From positions 248,001-312,000 of the forward strand of contig CAVSPR010000007.1 of assembly GCA_963729875.1 (NCBI GenBank): DNA of 64,000 bases. Direction: 5' to 3'. Below the pieces are notes generated by a model, which worked only from the letters and a program-made list of their open reading frames with translations, was not told the origin of the DNA and made no database searches. Every line of letters starts with the position of its first letter. Positions within the stretch are counted from its first letter, which is position 1. The DNA comes from DATBSL01 sp963729875 (GTDB lineage Bacteria; Acidobacteriota; Vicinamibacteria; Fen-336). The translations under genes and the position numbers were made by a program. This document shows positions 35,998 to 47,071 of this stretch, piece after piece.

Positions 35998-36737
35998 GCG
36001 AGGCAGGGGCGGGGATGGGCCCCGGAGGGGACGCGCCGGTCCCCGTGTTCGAGACCCTTCCCGCGTTCGAGGAGGACCGGGCCGTCTCCTGCGATCCCGA
36101 AGCCGTCGTGAGGTTGATCTTCGACGAGCGCTCGGGGCCGGGGCAGCAGTGCCGCCTGCTCGGCGCGCGGCTGCGCGCGCTGGGCCGCGACAAGCGCCTG
36201 CGCCGGGTCGGCGTGGTGGGCTGCGGCCCCGGCGAGGGCAGCACCACGGTCGCCCTGGGGCTGGCTCGGGCGCTCTCGGGCGAGCCCGGGCGACGGGTCC
36301 TCCTCCTCGAGCTCGACCTGGGCCACCCGGCCCTGGACGACCGCCTCGGGCTCGCGCCCCCGACGGTCGGGCTGCTCCGGTATCTCCAGGCTGAAGGCGA
36401 CGTGCCGGTGCTGCGACGTTCGGGGCCGGGCGGGTTCTGGCTGCTCTCCGCGGGTGCGGGGAGGAGAGGCGCGGCGGCCCTCGCCTCGCCGCGGTTCACG
36501 GCACTCCTGGGCGCGGCCGACCGGGTGTTCGACCACGTGGTCGCCGACTGCCCGCCGCTCCTCGGGGGCGGGGCGACCCGCGCGCTGGAGGATCACCTCG
36601 ACGGCTTCGTGTACGTGGTGCGCTCGCGGCGCGCGCCGCGCGAGACGATCCGCAGGGCGGCGGCGGCGCTGCGGCCCGAGTCGATCGTCGGTGTCGTGCT
36701 CAACGCGCAGCGGGACGTCCTGCCGCGGCGAGCCTAG
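35994..36737 (+). CDS. P-loop ATPase-like (CpsD/ParA type), Walker A lysine absent
   Basis: 247 residues from a GTG overlapping the response-regulator stop. The domain matches tyrosine-kinase/ParA-type P-loop proteins of exopolysaccharide synthesis: VGVVGCGPGEGSTTVALGLARAL, Walker A' VLLLELDLGHPAL and Walker B HVVADCPPLL. However, the Walker A Lys expected in GEGKTT is Ser (GEGSTT), so ATP hydrolysis may be impaired or unusual. No C-terminal tyrosine cluster is seen. Coupled to the response regulator, so the pair may act together in polysaccharide or polarity control. It is convergent with sufB with no gap. Confidence 0.7.
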   Translation: MSEAGAGMGPGGDAPVPVFETLPAFEEDRAVSCDPEAVVRLIFDERSGPGQQCRLLGARLRALGRDKRLRRVGVVGCGPGEGSTTVALGLARALSGEPGRRVLLLELDLGHPALDDRLGLAPPTVGLLRYLQAEGDVPVLRRSGPGGFWLLSAGAGRRGAAALASPRFTALLGAADRVFDHVVADCPPLLGGGATRALEDHLDGFVYVVRSRRAPRETIRRAAAALRPESIVGVVLNAQRDVLPRRA

Positions 36738-38179
<1,442 letters not shown>

Positions 38180-38187
38180 GCCGTTAG

Positions 38188-38213
38188 CGTATCAATCTAG
38201 ACAGAATAGTCAA
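38188..38213 (-). promoter_or_regulatory. AT-rich suf promoter/operator motif (sufB copy)
   Basis: On the minus strand TTGACT (38213-38208) is followed by ATTCTGTCTAGATTG and GATACG (38193-38188). 15 of 21 positions match the sufC copy. The ATG lies 9 bp beyond it. A partial dyad (GAC N6 GTC) could be a regulator site. Confidence 0.6.
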
Positions 38214-38231
38214 GATTGTGCCGGGGCGGCG

Positions 38232-38960
38232 TCAGAACCGGACGCCGATCGAGGCGACGACCGGGGCGGTCCACCGGCCGTCGCTGTCGTCGATCCCCGA
38301 AAGCCCCTCGAGCCCCTCGAACGGGGACGGCGCGGTCTGGTAGCGCAGGCCGGTGTCGATGCCGAGGAACACGTGAGGGGTGAGGTCGAAGGTGAAGCCG
38401 ATGTCGAGGCCGAACACCGCCACCGTGCTCTCCTGGCTGAACGGCAGGTTCAGCAGGGCCGAGCCGGCGTCGGGCACGGAGAACGAGACCAGGACCTCGC
38501 TCACGAAGCGCGCCCCGGCCACCGGGGCGACGTAGGACTTGAGCCTCCCCGCGGCCGAGATGTAGTAGCGGAGCCCGACCTCGAAGCCGATCTCCTCGTA
38601 GGGCCCGAAGAACGCGAAGACGGGGAGGCCGTCGCGGGTGCCCACTTCGACCGCCGTGGCGTCCGTCTGGTACCAGCCCGCCCGCGCGATGAGCTCGGTC
38701 CGCTCGCCGAGGCCGTAGCCGAGGAGGCCCTGGAGGCGGAGGTCCGGCGTGTAGACGTCGCGGTAGCGCACCGAGTCGATGGTGGCGGGCTTCCCGATCA
38801 GGGAGCCCGACGCGCCCTTCAGGAGATCGCCGGCCAGCTCGGACTGGGTTCCCGCCTGGAACGCGATCGAGAAGCGTCCCTGCAGGCCCTCGGCCGTCGC
38901 GACACCCGGGACGAGAAGAGCGAGAAGGACCGCCGCCGTACGTCCGCCGCGAACGTTCAT
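38232..38960 (-). CDS. Outer-membrane beta-barrel-like protein
   Basis: 242 residues with a signal peptide (MNVRGGRTAAVLLALLVPGVATAEG; cleavage after ATA). The mature part has alternating polar/aromatic beta strands (GRFSIAFQAGTQSEL, ELIARAGWYQ, EVGLRYYIS, YVAPVAGARF, VFGLDIGFTFDLTP) and ends in Phe (ASIGVRF), the usual outer-membrane sorting signal. Similar to the OmpX/beta-barrel-assembly-type superfamily. Single gene between sufB and a HAD gene. Function unknown. Confidence 0.75.
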   Translation of the reverse strand: MNVRGGRTAAVLLALLVPGVATAEGLQGRFSIAFQAGTQSELAGDLLKGASGSLIGKPATIDSVRYRDVYTPDLRLQGLLGYGLGERTELIARAGWYQTDATAVEVGTRDGLPVFAFFGPYEEIGFEVGLRYYISAAGRLKSYVAPVAGARFVSEVLVSFSVPDAGSALLNLPFSQESTVAVFGLDIGFTFDLTPHVFLGIDTGLRYQTAPSPFEGLEGLSGIDDSDGRWTAPVVASIGVRF

Positions 38961-39058
38961 CGTCCCCCCTTCGCCGCCCGCGCGCTCGCGCGGGCGCGGT
39001 GCGACGAGAGTGTAGCTCACCCGGCCGGCGCCCCGCCCGGGCTGGTATCCTGCCGGCC

Positions 39059-39730
39059 ATGGACACGGCAGCGGGATCGCCGGGCGGCGTGCTGTGGGAC
39101 CTCGACGGGACGCTCGTCGACTCGGCCGGCCACCACTGGATCGCGTGGCGGGGTACCCTCGCGGCGGAGGGTCGGTCGGTACGGCCGTCCGACTTCGCGA
39201 ACTCGTTCGGCAAGCGGAACGACGAGATCCTGCGCGAGCTGTTCGGCGCCGGGATCGCGGCGGACTGGATCGAGCGCATGAGCGAGGCGAAGGAGCAGGC
39301 CTACCGCCGCCTCCTGCGCGAGCGCGGGCTCGATCCCCTGCCCGGCGCCTTCGACTGGCTGCGCCGGCTGCAAGAGGCCGGCTGGAAGCAGGCCCTCGCC
39401 TCCTCCGCCCCGCGGCTGAACATCGACGCGGTGCTCGAGACCCTCGACCTCGGCCGGTTCCTCGACGCGGTCGTCTCCGCGGACGAGGTGGGCCGGGGCA
39501 AGCCCGACCCCGCCCTCTTCCTGGAGGCGGCGCGGCGGCTCGGCGTCCCGCCCGCGCGGTGCGTCGTCGTGGAGGACGCCCCCGCCGGCGTCGAGGGCGC
39601 GCGCCGGGCGGGGATGCGGTCGATCGGCGTGCTGTCCGAGCACCATGCGCAGCTCGAGGCCGACGTCGTGGTGCCGTCTCTCGAAGCCCTGGGGGCGGAC
39701 GCCTTCGACGCGCTGCTCACCGGCCGCTGA
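39059..39730 (+). CDS. HAD-family phosphatase (beta-phosphoglucomutase-like subgroup)
   Basis: 223 residues. The HAD motifs are LWDLDGTLVDS (nucleophile Asp), ALASSAPRLN (motif II Ser), GRGKPDPALF (motif III Lys) and VVEDAPAGVEGA (motif IV). The cap domain is the C1 helical type. Members include phosphoglycolate phosphatases and sugar-phosphate phosphatases. The start is the ATG at 39059. It is followed by a sigma54 regulator 105 bp on; the sigma54 promoter lies just behind its 3' end. Confidence 0.85.
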   Translation: MDTAAGSPGGVLWDLDGTLVDSAGHHWIAWRGTLAAEGRSVRPSDFANSFGKRNDEILRELFGAGIAADWIERMSEAKEQAYRRLLRERGLDPLPGAFDWLRRLQEAGWKQALASSAPRLNIDAVLETLDLGRFLDAVVSADEVGRGKPDPALFLEAARRLGVPPARCVVVEDAPAGVEGARRAGMRSIGVLSEHHAQLEADVVVPSLEALGADAFDALLTGR

Positions 39731-39793
39731 GAAAGGCCTCGGCGGCGATCGCCTCGGCGATGTACGTCGGTCTGTTGCAGGTTCAGACCGGCC

Positions 39794-39809
39794 TGGCACG
39801 CGCCCTGCA
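39794..39809 (+). promoter_or_regulatory. Sigma54 (-24/-12) promoter of the enhancer-binding protein gene
   Basis: TGGCACGCGCCCTGCA has GG at 39795-39796 and GC at 39807-39808, separated by exactly 10 bp, as required for RpoN promoters. The ATG at 39835 lies about 15 bp beyond the predicted start. The same CTGGCACGCG opens the promoter at 41431. Confidence 0.75.
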
Positions 39810-39834
39810 GTCAGCCGGATGCGGGAGCGAACGA

Positions 39835-41277
<1,443 letters not shown>

Positions 41278-41284
41278 CCCTTGT

Positions 41285-41334
41285 TCGCAGACATTTCGTT
41301 TCAACGAAACACAATGTCGCAGACTTTTCGTTTC
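41285..41334 (+). promoter_or_regulatory. Enhancer-like direct repeats and palindrome (UAS)
   Basis: TCGCAGACWTTTCGTTTC occurs at 41285-41302 and 41317-41334, spaced 32 bp (about three helical turns). At 41294-41309 there is also a perfect dyad TTTCGTT-TC-AACGAAA. These lie about 100 bp upstream of the -24/-12 promoter at 41431. This is the expected layout for sites of the adjacent enhancer-binding protein. Confidence 0.7.
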
Positions 41335-41430
41335 GGAGTGTGGGAGCGAGGCGAGCTCCATGGAGCCCAGCGCTCGACGATCCGTCGATCACGCCTGTCT
41401 GTTCTCGGTGAAACGGATCGTTGCGGACCC

Positions 41431-41445
41431 TGGCACGCGGACTGC
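41431..41445 (+). promoter_or_regulatory. Sigma54 (-24/-12) promoter of the reductase operon
   Basis: TGGCACGCGGACTGC has GG at 41432-41433 and GC at 41444-41445 with 10 bp between. The ATG at 41472 lies about 15 bp after the predicted start. A small dyad AACG-GAT-CGTT sits just upstream (41412-41422). Confidence 0.8.
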
Positions 41446-41471
41446 TTGGTCGTTGCACCACGGAGTCGCTC

Positions 41472-43664
41472 ATGAACCACGTCTCACGACGCCGTTTCCT
41501 CAAGATCACCGGTGCGGGGGCGGGTGTCGCCGCCGCCGGTACGCTCGGTTCGCTCTCGGTCCTGCGCGCCGCGAAGGGGCCGGCCGAGAAGGGCCTGAGG
41601 ACCGTCCCCACCTTCTGCGACCTGTGCTTCTGGAAGTGCAACGCGATCGCGACGGTCAGGGACGGCGTTCTCTGGAAGGTCGAGGGCAACCCGGACGACC
41701 CGCTGTCGCGCGGCCGGCTCTGCCCGCGCGGCACCGGCGGGGTGGGTGCTTTCTTCGACTCCGACCGGCTGCGGGCCCCGCTCCTGCGGGCGAGCGTCCG
41801 CGGCGAGGAGAAGTGGACCGAGGTCACCTGGGACCAGGCGCTCTCGCACGTCGCCGAGAAGATGCAGAAGATCAAGGCGGAGCACGGCCCGGAGGCCGTC
41901 GCCCTCTTCAGCCACGGCGTCGGGGGCAACTTCCTCAAGCACACGATGAAGGCCTTCGGCTCGCCCAACTCGGCGGCCCCGTCCTTCGCCCAGTGCCGTG
42001 GCCCGCGCGACGTGGGCTTCGAGCTGACGTTCGGCGAGGCGATCGGCTCGCCCGAGCGCACCGACATCAAGAACGCCCGTTGCCTGGTCCTCATCGGCTC
42101 GCACCTCGGCGAGAACATGCACAACACGCAGGTGCAGGAGTTCGCCGACGCGATCGGCAACGGGGCGACGATCATCGTGGCCGACCCGCGCTTCTCGATC
42201 GCCGCGAGCAAGGCGAAGCACTACCTGCCCATCAAGCCGGGGACCGACCTCGCGCTGCTGCTCGCCTGGATGAACGTGCTCGTCGGCGAGGGGCTCTACG
42301 ACAAGGACTACGTCGCGGCGCACGGCTTCGGCTTCGACGCCTTCGCGGCCGAGGTCCTGCCCTTCTCGCCGGAGTGGGCCTATCCCGAGACCGGCATCGA
42401 GCCCGACGTCATCCGCGAGACGGCCCGCGAGATGGCCCGCCACCGCCCGGCGACCCTCGTTCACCCCGGGCGTCACGCGACGTGGTACGGGGACGACGCG
42501 CAGCGGGGCCGCGCCATCGCGCTGCTCAACGCCCTCCTCGGCAGCTGGGGGCGCAAGGGCGGCTTCTACCAGCCGGCCAGCATGAACGTGCCCGCCTACC
42601 CCTACCCACCCTACCCGAAGCCGGAGAAGGGGAAGGTCGACAACCCGGACCGCCGATTCCCCTTCGCGAGCGAAGCGATCACCACCGGCATCCGCGAGGC
42701 CACGATCACCGGGAAGCCCTACCCGGTGAAGGGCTGGGTCGTCTACGCGACGAACCTCATCCAGGCGCTGCCGAACGAGGCCGAGACGGTCAGGGCCATC
42801 CAGGCCCTCGACCTGCTCGTGGTCGTGGACGTCGTGGGCAGCGAGATCGCGGGCTGGGCCGACGTGGTCCTGCCCGAGGCCACGTACCTCGAGCGCTACG
42901 ACGACCTGAACGTCGAGCTCTTCCGCGACCCGTTCGTCGCGCTGCGGCAGCCGGTCGTCGAGCCGCCGGCCGACCAGAAGCCCAACTGGTGGGTCGCCCG
43001 CGAGCTGGCGGTGAAGCTCGGCCTCGAGGCCTTCTATCCCTGGAAGACGATCGAGGAGTACCTCGACCACCGGCTGAAGGGCGCGGGCCTGAGCCTCGCC
43101 GCGCTGCAGAAGAAGGGCCTCGTCACGGCCCCTCGGCCGCCCATCTACTACGAGGAGGGAGTGCCACCCGTCTTCTCGACACCCTCGAAGAAGATCGAGT
43201 TCTATTCCGTCCAGTTGAAGGACGCGGGCTTCGACCCCGTGCCGAAGTTCGTGCGGCCGGAGTCGGGCCCGCCCGGCTCGTTCCGGCTCCTCTTCGGCCG
43301 CTCGCCCGTCCACACCTTCAGCCGCACCCAGACGAACCCCGTCCTCGCCCAGGCGATGAGCGAGAACGAGGTGTGGGTGAACGCCGACGTGGCCACGAGG
43401 GCCGGGCTGAAGACCGGTGATCGTGTCCGCCTCAAGAACCAGGACGGCGTCGTCTCGAACCCGATCAGGGTGAAGGCCACCCAGGCCATCCGCCCCGACT
43501 GCGTCTACATGGTCCACGGCTTCGGCCACACCGCGAAGGGCCTCCGGCGGGCCCTCGGAAAGGGCGCGAGCGACGCCTCGCTCGTCACCCGCTACGCGAC
43601 CGACCCCCTCATGGGCGGCACCGGAATGAACGTCAACTTCGTCACCCTCGAGCAGGAGGCCTGA
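41472..43664 (+). CDS. Tat-exported molybdopterin oxidoreductase (PhsA/PsrA-like)
   Basis: 730 residues. The Tat leader is SRRRFLKITGAG. A [4Fe-4S] site is formed by C49, C52, C56 and C84 (FCDLCFWKC, then LCPRG). The Mo-ligand position is C175 in FAQCRGPRDVGFELTFG, as in the Cys-type members PhsA/PsrA rather than Ser (DMSO reductase) or Asp. The bis-MGD-binding C-terminal domain is complete (for example PVHTFSRTQTNPVLAQAMSENEVWVNADVA). The next genes encode electron transfer and membrane subunits, and the distal genes deal with sulfur, so thiosulfate or polysulfide reduction is inferred; a selenium or arsenic oxyanion is not excluded. The GGAG before 41472 fixes the start. Confidence 0.85.
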   Translation: MNHVSRRRFLKITGAGAGVAAAGTLGSLSVLRAAKGPAEKGLRTVPTFCDLCFWKCNAIATVRDGVLWKVEGNPDDPLSRGRLCPRGTGGVGAFFDSDRLRAPLLRASVRGEEKWTEVTWDQALSHVAEKMQKIKAEHGPEAVALFSHGVGGNFLKHTMKAFGSPNSAAPSFAQCRGPRDVGFELTFGEAIGSPERTDIKNARCLVLIGSHLGENMHNTQVQEFADAIGNGATIIVADPRFSIAASKAKHYLPIKPGTDLALLLAWMNVLVGEGLYDKDYVAAHGFGFDAFAAEVLPFSPEWAYPETGIEPDVIRETAREMARHRPATLVHPGRHATWYGDDAQRGRAIALLNALLGSWGRKGGFYQPASMNVPAYPYPPYPKPEKGKVDNPDRRFPFASEAITTGIREATITGKPYPVKGWVVYATNLIQALPNEAETVRAIQALDLLVVVDVVGSEIAGWADVVLPEATYLERYDDLNVELFRDPFVALRQPVVEPPADQKPNWWVARELAVKLGLEAFYPWKTIEEYLDHRLKGAGLSLAALQKKGLVTAPRPPIYYEEGVPPVFSTPSKKIEFYSVQLKDAGFDPVPKFVRPESGPPGSFRLLFGRSPVHTFSRTQTNPVLAQAMSENEVWVNADVATRAGLKTGDRVRLKNQDGVVSNPIRVKATQAIRPDCVYMVHGFGHTAKGLRRALGKGASDASLVTRYATDPLMGGTGMNVNFVTLEQEA

Positions 43665-43665
43665 C

Positions 43666-44205
43666 GTGGCGCGCCTCGGCATGGTCATCGACACGCGGCG
43701 CTGCGTCGGCTGCATGGACTGCGTCGTCGCCTGCAAGACGGAGAACCAGACGCCTTCGGGGATGAACCGGGACTGGATCACCTACGCCACGAAGGGCCGC
43801 TTCCCCGACCTCTCGACGACGATCCGGTCCGAGCGGTGCAACCACTGCGACAGCCCGCCCTGCGTGACCTGTTGCCCCACCGGGGCGAGCCACGTCCACG
43901 ATTGGGGCGGGGTCGTCCTCGTCACGAAGGAGGAGTGCATCGGCTGCAAGGCCTGCCTCGCCTCGTGCCCGTACGACGCCCGCTACGTGCACCCCGAGGG
44001 CTACGCCGACAAGTGCACGTTCTGCATCCACCGCGTGGAGAAGGGCCAGGACCCGGCCTGCGTCTCGGTCTGCCCCACCCACTGCATGCACTTCGGCGAC
44101 CTCGACGACCCCGAGTCCGGGGTGAGCCGCCTCCTCGCCTCGCGCCGGCACCACGCGGTGCTTCCCGAAGCGGGGACGAAGCCGCGGATCTTCTACCTGG
44201 AGTAG
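43666..44205 (+). CDS. Four-cluster ferredoxin subunit (PhsB/PsrB-like)
   Basis: 179 residues from a GTG one base after the upstream TGA. Sixteen cysteines for four [4Fe-4S] clusters are visible: CVGCMDCVVAC, CNHCDSPPCVTCC, CIGCKACLASC, and CTFCIHRVEKGQDPACVSVC. It passes electrons between the membrane subunit and the molybdenum subunit. The lack of a signal is normal, because it is carried out with the Tat-exported partner. Confidence 0.92.
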   Translation: MARLGMVIDTRRCVGCMDCVVACKTENQTPSGMNRDWITYATKGRFPDLSTTIRSERCNHCDSPPCVTCCPTGASHVHDWGGVVLVTKEECIGCKACLASCPYDARYVHPEGYADKCTFCIHRVEKGQDPACVSVCPTHCMHFGDLDDPESGVSRLLASRRHHAVLPEAGTKPRIFYLE

Positions 44206-44209
44206 CGCG

Positions 44210-45178
44210 ATGAGCCCCGCCCTCACCGAGTTCGTCGCGACCGCGCACTCCCCGGCCACCGACCCGCACCTGCACGTCTGGGGCTGGGAGATCCCGGTCT
44301 ACCTCTTCCTCGGTGGCTTCACCGCGGGGATCATGGTCCTCTCGGGCTGGGCCCTGTGGCGGGGCCGCCGCAACCCCCGCTCACACCCGACGTTCTCCCT
44401 CGCCTCGAGCGGGCTCTTCATGCTGGGGCTCGCCACGATCTCGCTGGGCATGCTGGCCCTCTTCCTCGACCTCGGCCACAAGCCGTACGTCTGGCGGCTG
44501 TACCTGACGATGAAGCCCTGGTCTCCCATGTCCTGGGGCTCCTGGATCCTGCTCCTCGTCTACCCGGTCCTTGCCGCCGCCGTGCTCCTGGAACCTCCAG
44601 CGCGCATCGTGCGGCTGTTCCCCGCGATCGGCCCCCTGTCGCAGCGACTGGCCGACGACGCGCGGGTGAGGCGCGCCCTCGGCTTCGTCTCGATGACGAC
44701 CGGGATCGGGCTCGGCATCTACACGGGAATCCTGCTCTCCGCCCTCGGGGCGCGGCCCCTCTGGTCGAGCGGCCTCCTCGGCCCGCTCTTCCTGGCCTCC
44801 GGTCTCTCCTCGAGCGCCGCCTTCGCCCACTGGGCCTCGCCCGAGCCGGAGGAGCGGCGCCAGCTGGCCTGGCTCGACAACCTCTTCCTCGTGATCGAGC
44901 TCGCCCTCATCGGAATGCTCCTCATCGGCCTCGCCTCCTCGACCGAGGCCCACGCCGAGGCGGCGCGGCTGGTCCTGGGCGGTCCCTTCACGGCCGTCTT
45001 CTGGGTCGGCGTCGTGGGGCTCGGCATCGTCCTGCCCCTGGTGATCCAGTCCCTCGCGGTCACCCACCGCATCATCCACACGCCGATCGCGCCGATCCTC
45101 GTCATGCTCGGCGGCCTCGCGCTGCGCTTCGTGATCGTCTACGCCGGCCAGTACAGCCACTGGCCACGGCTTCTGTAA
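44210..45178 (+). CDS. NrfD/PsrC-type membrane subunit
   Basis: 322 residues with eight or nine hydrophobic helices, starting with HVWGWEIPVYLFLGGFTAGIMVLSGW. It matches the polysulfide reductase NrfD family, the quinol-oxidising membrane anchor in CISM enzymes. The ATG lies 4 bp after the ferredoxin stop. The complex would take electrons from quinol to a periplasmic sulfur compound. Confidence 0.88.
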   Translation: MSPALTEFVATAHSPATDPHLHVWGWEIPVYLFLGGFTAGIMVLSGWALWRGRRNPRSHPTFSLASSGLFMLGLATISLGMLALFLDLGHKPYVWRLYLTMKPWSPMSWGSWILLLVYPVLAAAVLLEPPARIVRLFPAIGPLSQRLADDARVRRALGFVSMTTGIGLGIYTGILLSALGARPLWSSGLLGPLFLASGLSSSAAFAHWASPEPEERRQLAWLDNLFLVIELALIGMLLIGLASSTEAHAEAARLVLGGPFTAVFWVGVVGLGIVLPLVIQSLAVTHRIIHTPIAPILVMLGGLALRFVIVYAGQYSHWPRLL

Positions 45179-45189
45179 CCGGAGGACCC

Positions 45190-45753
45190 ATGGCTTCCGT
45201 CACCCAGGACGTCGTCCACGAGGCCGCGGCCGAGAGAACCCGCGTGGCCCAGCCGTACATGAACCCGTACCTCGCCGGGATCGGCCTCGGCCTCGTGCTC
45301 CTGGCCGCCTTCGTGCTCGTCGGCCGCGGGCTCGGCGCCTCCGGGGCGTTCAACTCCACGATCGCCTGGCTCGTCTCGCTGGTGGCCCCCGGCTACGCGC
45401 GCTCGAACGAGTTCCTCGCCGCGTACCTCGAGGAAGGCGCCCACCCGCTCAAGGCGTGGCTCGTCTTCGAGGTGGTGGGCGCCTTCGTGGGAGCGCTCCT
45501 CTCGGGCCTGCTGGCCGGCCGTGTCGCCTTCGGGGTGGAGAAGGGTCCGCGGGTCTCGGTCGGGACCCGCCTCGTCCTCGCGTTCGTCGGCGGAGGGCTC
45601 ATGGCGATCGGCGCCGCCTTCGCCCGGGGCTGCACGAGCGGCCAGGCCCTCACCGGGGGCGCGCTCCTCAACCTCGGGAGCTGGGCCTTCATGATGTGCG
45701 TCTTCGGCGGCGCCTACGCCGTCGCCCTTCTCTTCCGGAGGCAGTGGAGATGA
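45190..45753 (+). CDS. YeeE/YedE-type sulfur transporter, first half
   Basis: 187 residues, about four to five hydrophobic helices. The key motif is FARGCTSGQALTGGALLN with C148, matching the conserved GC(T/P)SG cysteine of TsuA-type thiosulfate channels. In full-length homologues two such halves are fused; here they are separate. The stop overlaps the ATG of the second half (ATGA). Likely moves thiosulfate or a related species across the inner membrane. GGAGG at 45180-45184 supports the ATG at 45190. Confidence 0.85.
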   Translation: MASVTQDVVHEAAAERTRVAQPYMNPYLAGIGLGLVLLAAFVLVGRGLGASGAFNSTIAWLVSLVAPGYARSNEFLAAYLEEGAHPLKAWLVFEVVGAFVGALLSGLLAGRVAFGVEKGPRVSVGTRLVLAFVGGGLMAIGAAFARGCTSGQALTGGALLNLGSWAFMMCVFGGAYAVALLFRRQWR

Positions 45754-46349
45754 GCGCCCCCTTCTACAAGCTCGGCGCCTTCGGCGACGAGGCGAGCCTG
45801 GTCGTCGCCTTCCTGATCGGCATCGGCTTCGGCTTCTTCCTGGAGCGCGCGGGCTTCGGCAGCGCGAAGAAGCTGGTCTCGCAGTTCTACCTGGACGACC
45901 TCGCGGTCTTCAAGGTGATGTTCACCGCGATCGTCACCGCGATGCTCGGGGTGACGTACCTCTCGTGGGCGGGCGTTCTGGATCTGAGCCTCGTCTACCT
46001 CGTCCCGACCTACTGGGTCGCGCAGGTCGTGGGCGGGCTGGTCCTCGGCGTGGGTTTCGTGGTCGGCGGCTACTGCCCCGGCACGTCGATCGCGGCGACC
46101 GCCACCGGCAAGCTCGACGGGCTCGGCTTCGTGCTCGGCTTTACCGCGGGGACGCTCGGCTTTGCCCTCGCCTTCCCGCTCGTGAAGGGCCTCTATGCCG
46201 CGGGCGACCTCGGCACGAAGACCCTGCCCCAGGTGCTCGGGATCCCCTACGGCATCCTCGTCTTCGGCGTCGTGCTCATGGCGGTCGGCGGCTTCGCCGG
46301 TGCGACCTGGGTCGAGAAGAAGATGGCCGCCCGGGCCGCGACGGAGTAG
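45750..46349 (+). CDS. YeeE/YedE-type sulfur transporter, second half
   Basis: 199 residues, about five hydrophobic helices. It carries the second cysteine motif VGGYCPGTSIAATATGKLDG (C109). Together with the preceding gene it would make a complete YeeE-like carrier. ATGA overlap implies coupled translation and 1:1 production. Confidence 0.85.
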   Translation: MSAPFYKLGAFGDEASLVVAFLIGIGFGFFLERAGFGSAKKLVSQFYLDDLAVFKVMFTAIVTAMLGVTYLSWAGVLDLSLVYLVPTYWVAQVVGGLVLGVGFVVGGYCPGTSIAATATGKLDGLGFVLGFTAGTLGFALAFPLVKGLYAAGDLGTKTLPQVLGIPYGILVFGVVLMAVGGFAGATWVEKKMAARAATE

Positions 46350-46358
46350 GAGGCCGAC

Positions 46359-47018
46359 ATGCGCTGGATCACCAGGCTGACCCTGAACCAGAAGCTCGGC
46401 GCCCTCGCCCTCGCTCTCGGTGCCCTCGCCGTCTTCGCCAACGTCGCCCCCGGCCCCGTCGTCAAGGTGAACGCCAAGGAGCTCCTGACCAGCGTCGAGC
46501 GCACCGAGGACCACGTCACGCCGGCCGAGCTTGCGGCCTGGATCATCGAGGGCCGGTCCGACTATCGCCTCGTGGACATCCGGGACGAGAAGGCCTTCGC
46601 CGAGTACCACATCCCGACCGCAGAGAACATTCTCCTCGCGACCGTTGCCGACGGCGCCCTGGGACGGACGGACGAGATCGTCCTCTACGGCGACGGCGGG
46701 ATCCACGCCGCGCAGGCGTGGATGGTGCTCAAGGGAAGGGGCTACTCGCGGGTGTACACGCTGCTCGAGGGCCTCGACGCCTGGAAGGCCGAGGTGCTCT
46801 TCCCCGTCATGCCCCAGAGCCCCGCTCCCGAGCAGCAGGCCCAGTTCGAGCGGGCCGCGCAGGTCGCGAAGTTCTTCGGCGGCCAGCCGCGGGCGGCGGC
46901 CGCGCCCGGCGCCGAGCCCTTGGCACTTCCGACGCAGACGGCGGCGCCTGCCGTCGCCCCGCCGACGTTGCCGGCGGGCGCCGGCTCTGGCCCGAAGAAG
47001 AAGCGCGAAGGCTGCTGA
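46359..47018 (+). CDS. Membrane-anchored rhodanese-fold protein without the active-site Cys
   Basis: 219 residues. One N-terminal membrane helix (12-32) anchors the protein. Residues ~50-140 form a rhodanese domain (LVDIRDEKAFAEYHIPTAENI, then IVLYGDGGIHAAQAWMVLKGRGY). Where active rhodaneses have the Cys of YCxxGxRS, this protein has Tyr110-Gly111, so sulfur transfer by that site is not expected. A single Cys is the last residue (KKKREGC). A Pro/Ala-rich linker leads to the basic tail. It ends the operon, 9 bp after the transporter. It may bind a sulfur ligand or act as a docking factor; the end Cys could carry persulfide. Confidence 0.8.
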   Translation: MRWITRLTLNQKLGALALALGALAVFANVAPGPVVKVNAKELLTSVERTEDHVTPAELAAWIIEGRSDYRLVDIRDEKAFAEYHIPTAENILLATVADGALGRTDEIVLYGDGGIHAAQAWMVLKGRGYSRVYTLLEGLDAWKAEVLFPVMPQSPAPEQQAQFERAAQVAKFFGGQPRAAAAPGAEPLALPTQTAAPAVAPPTLPAGAGSGPKKKREGC

Positions 47019-47071
47019 ACCAGCCGGCCTCTCTTGAGCGGCCGTTCGCGGTAGGCGCGCTAGGATAGGTC

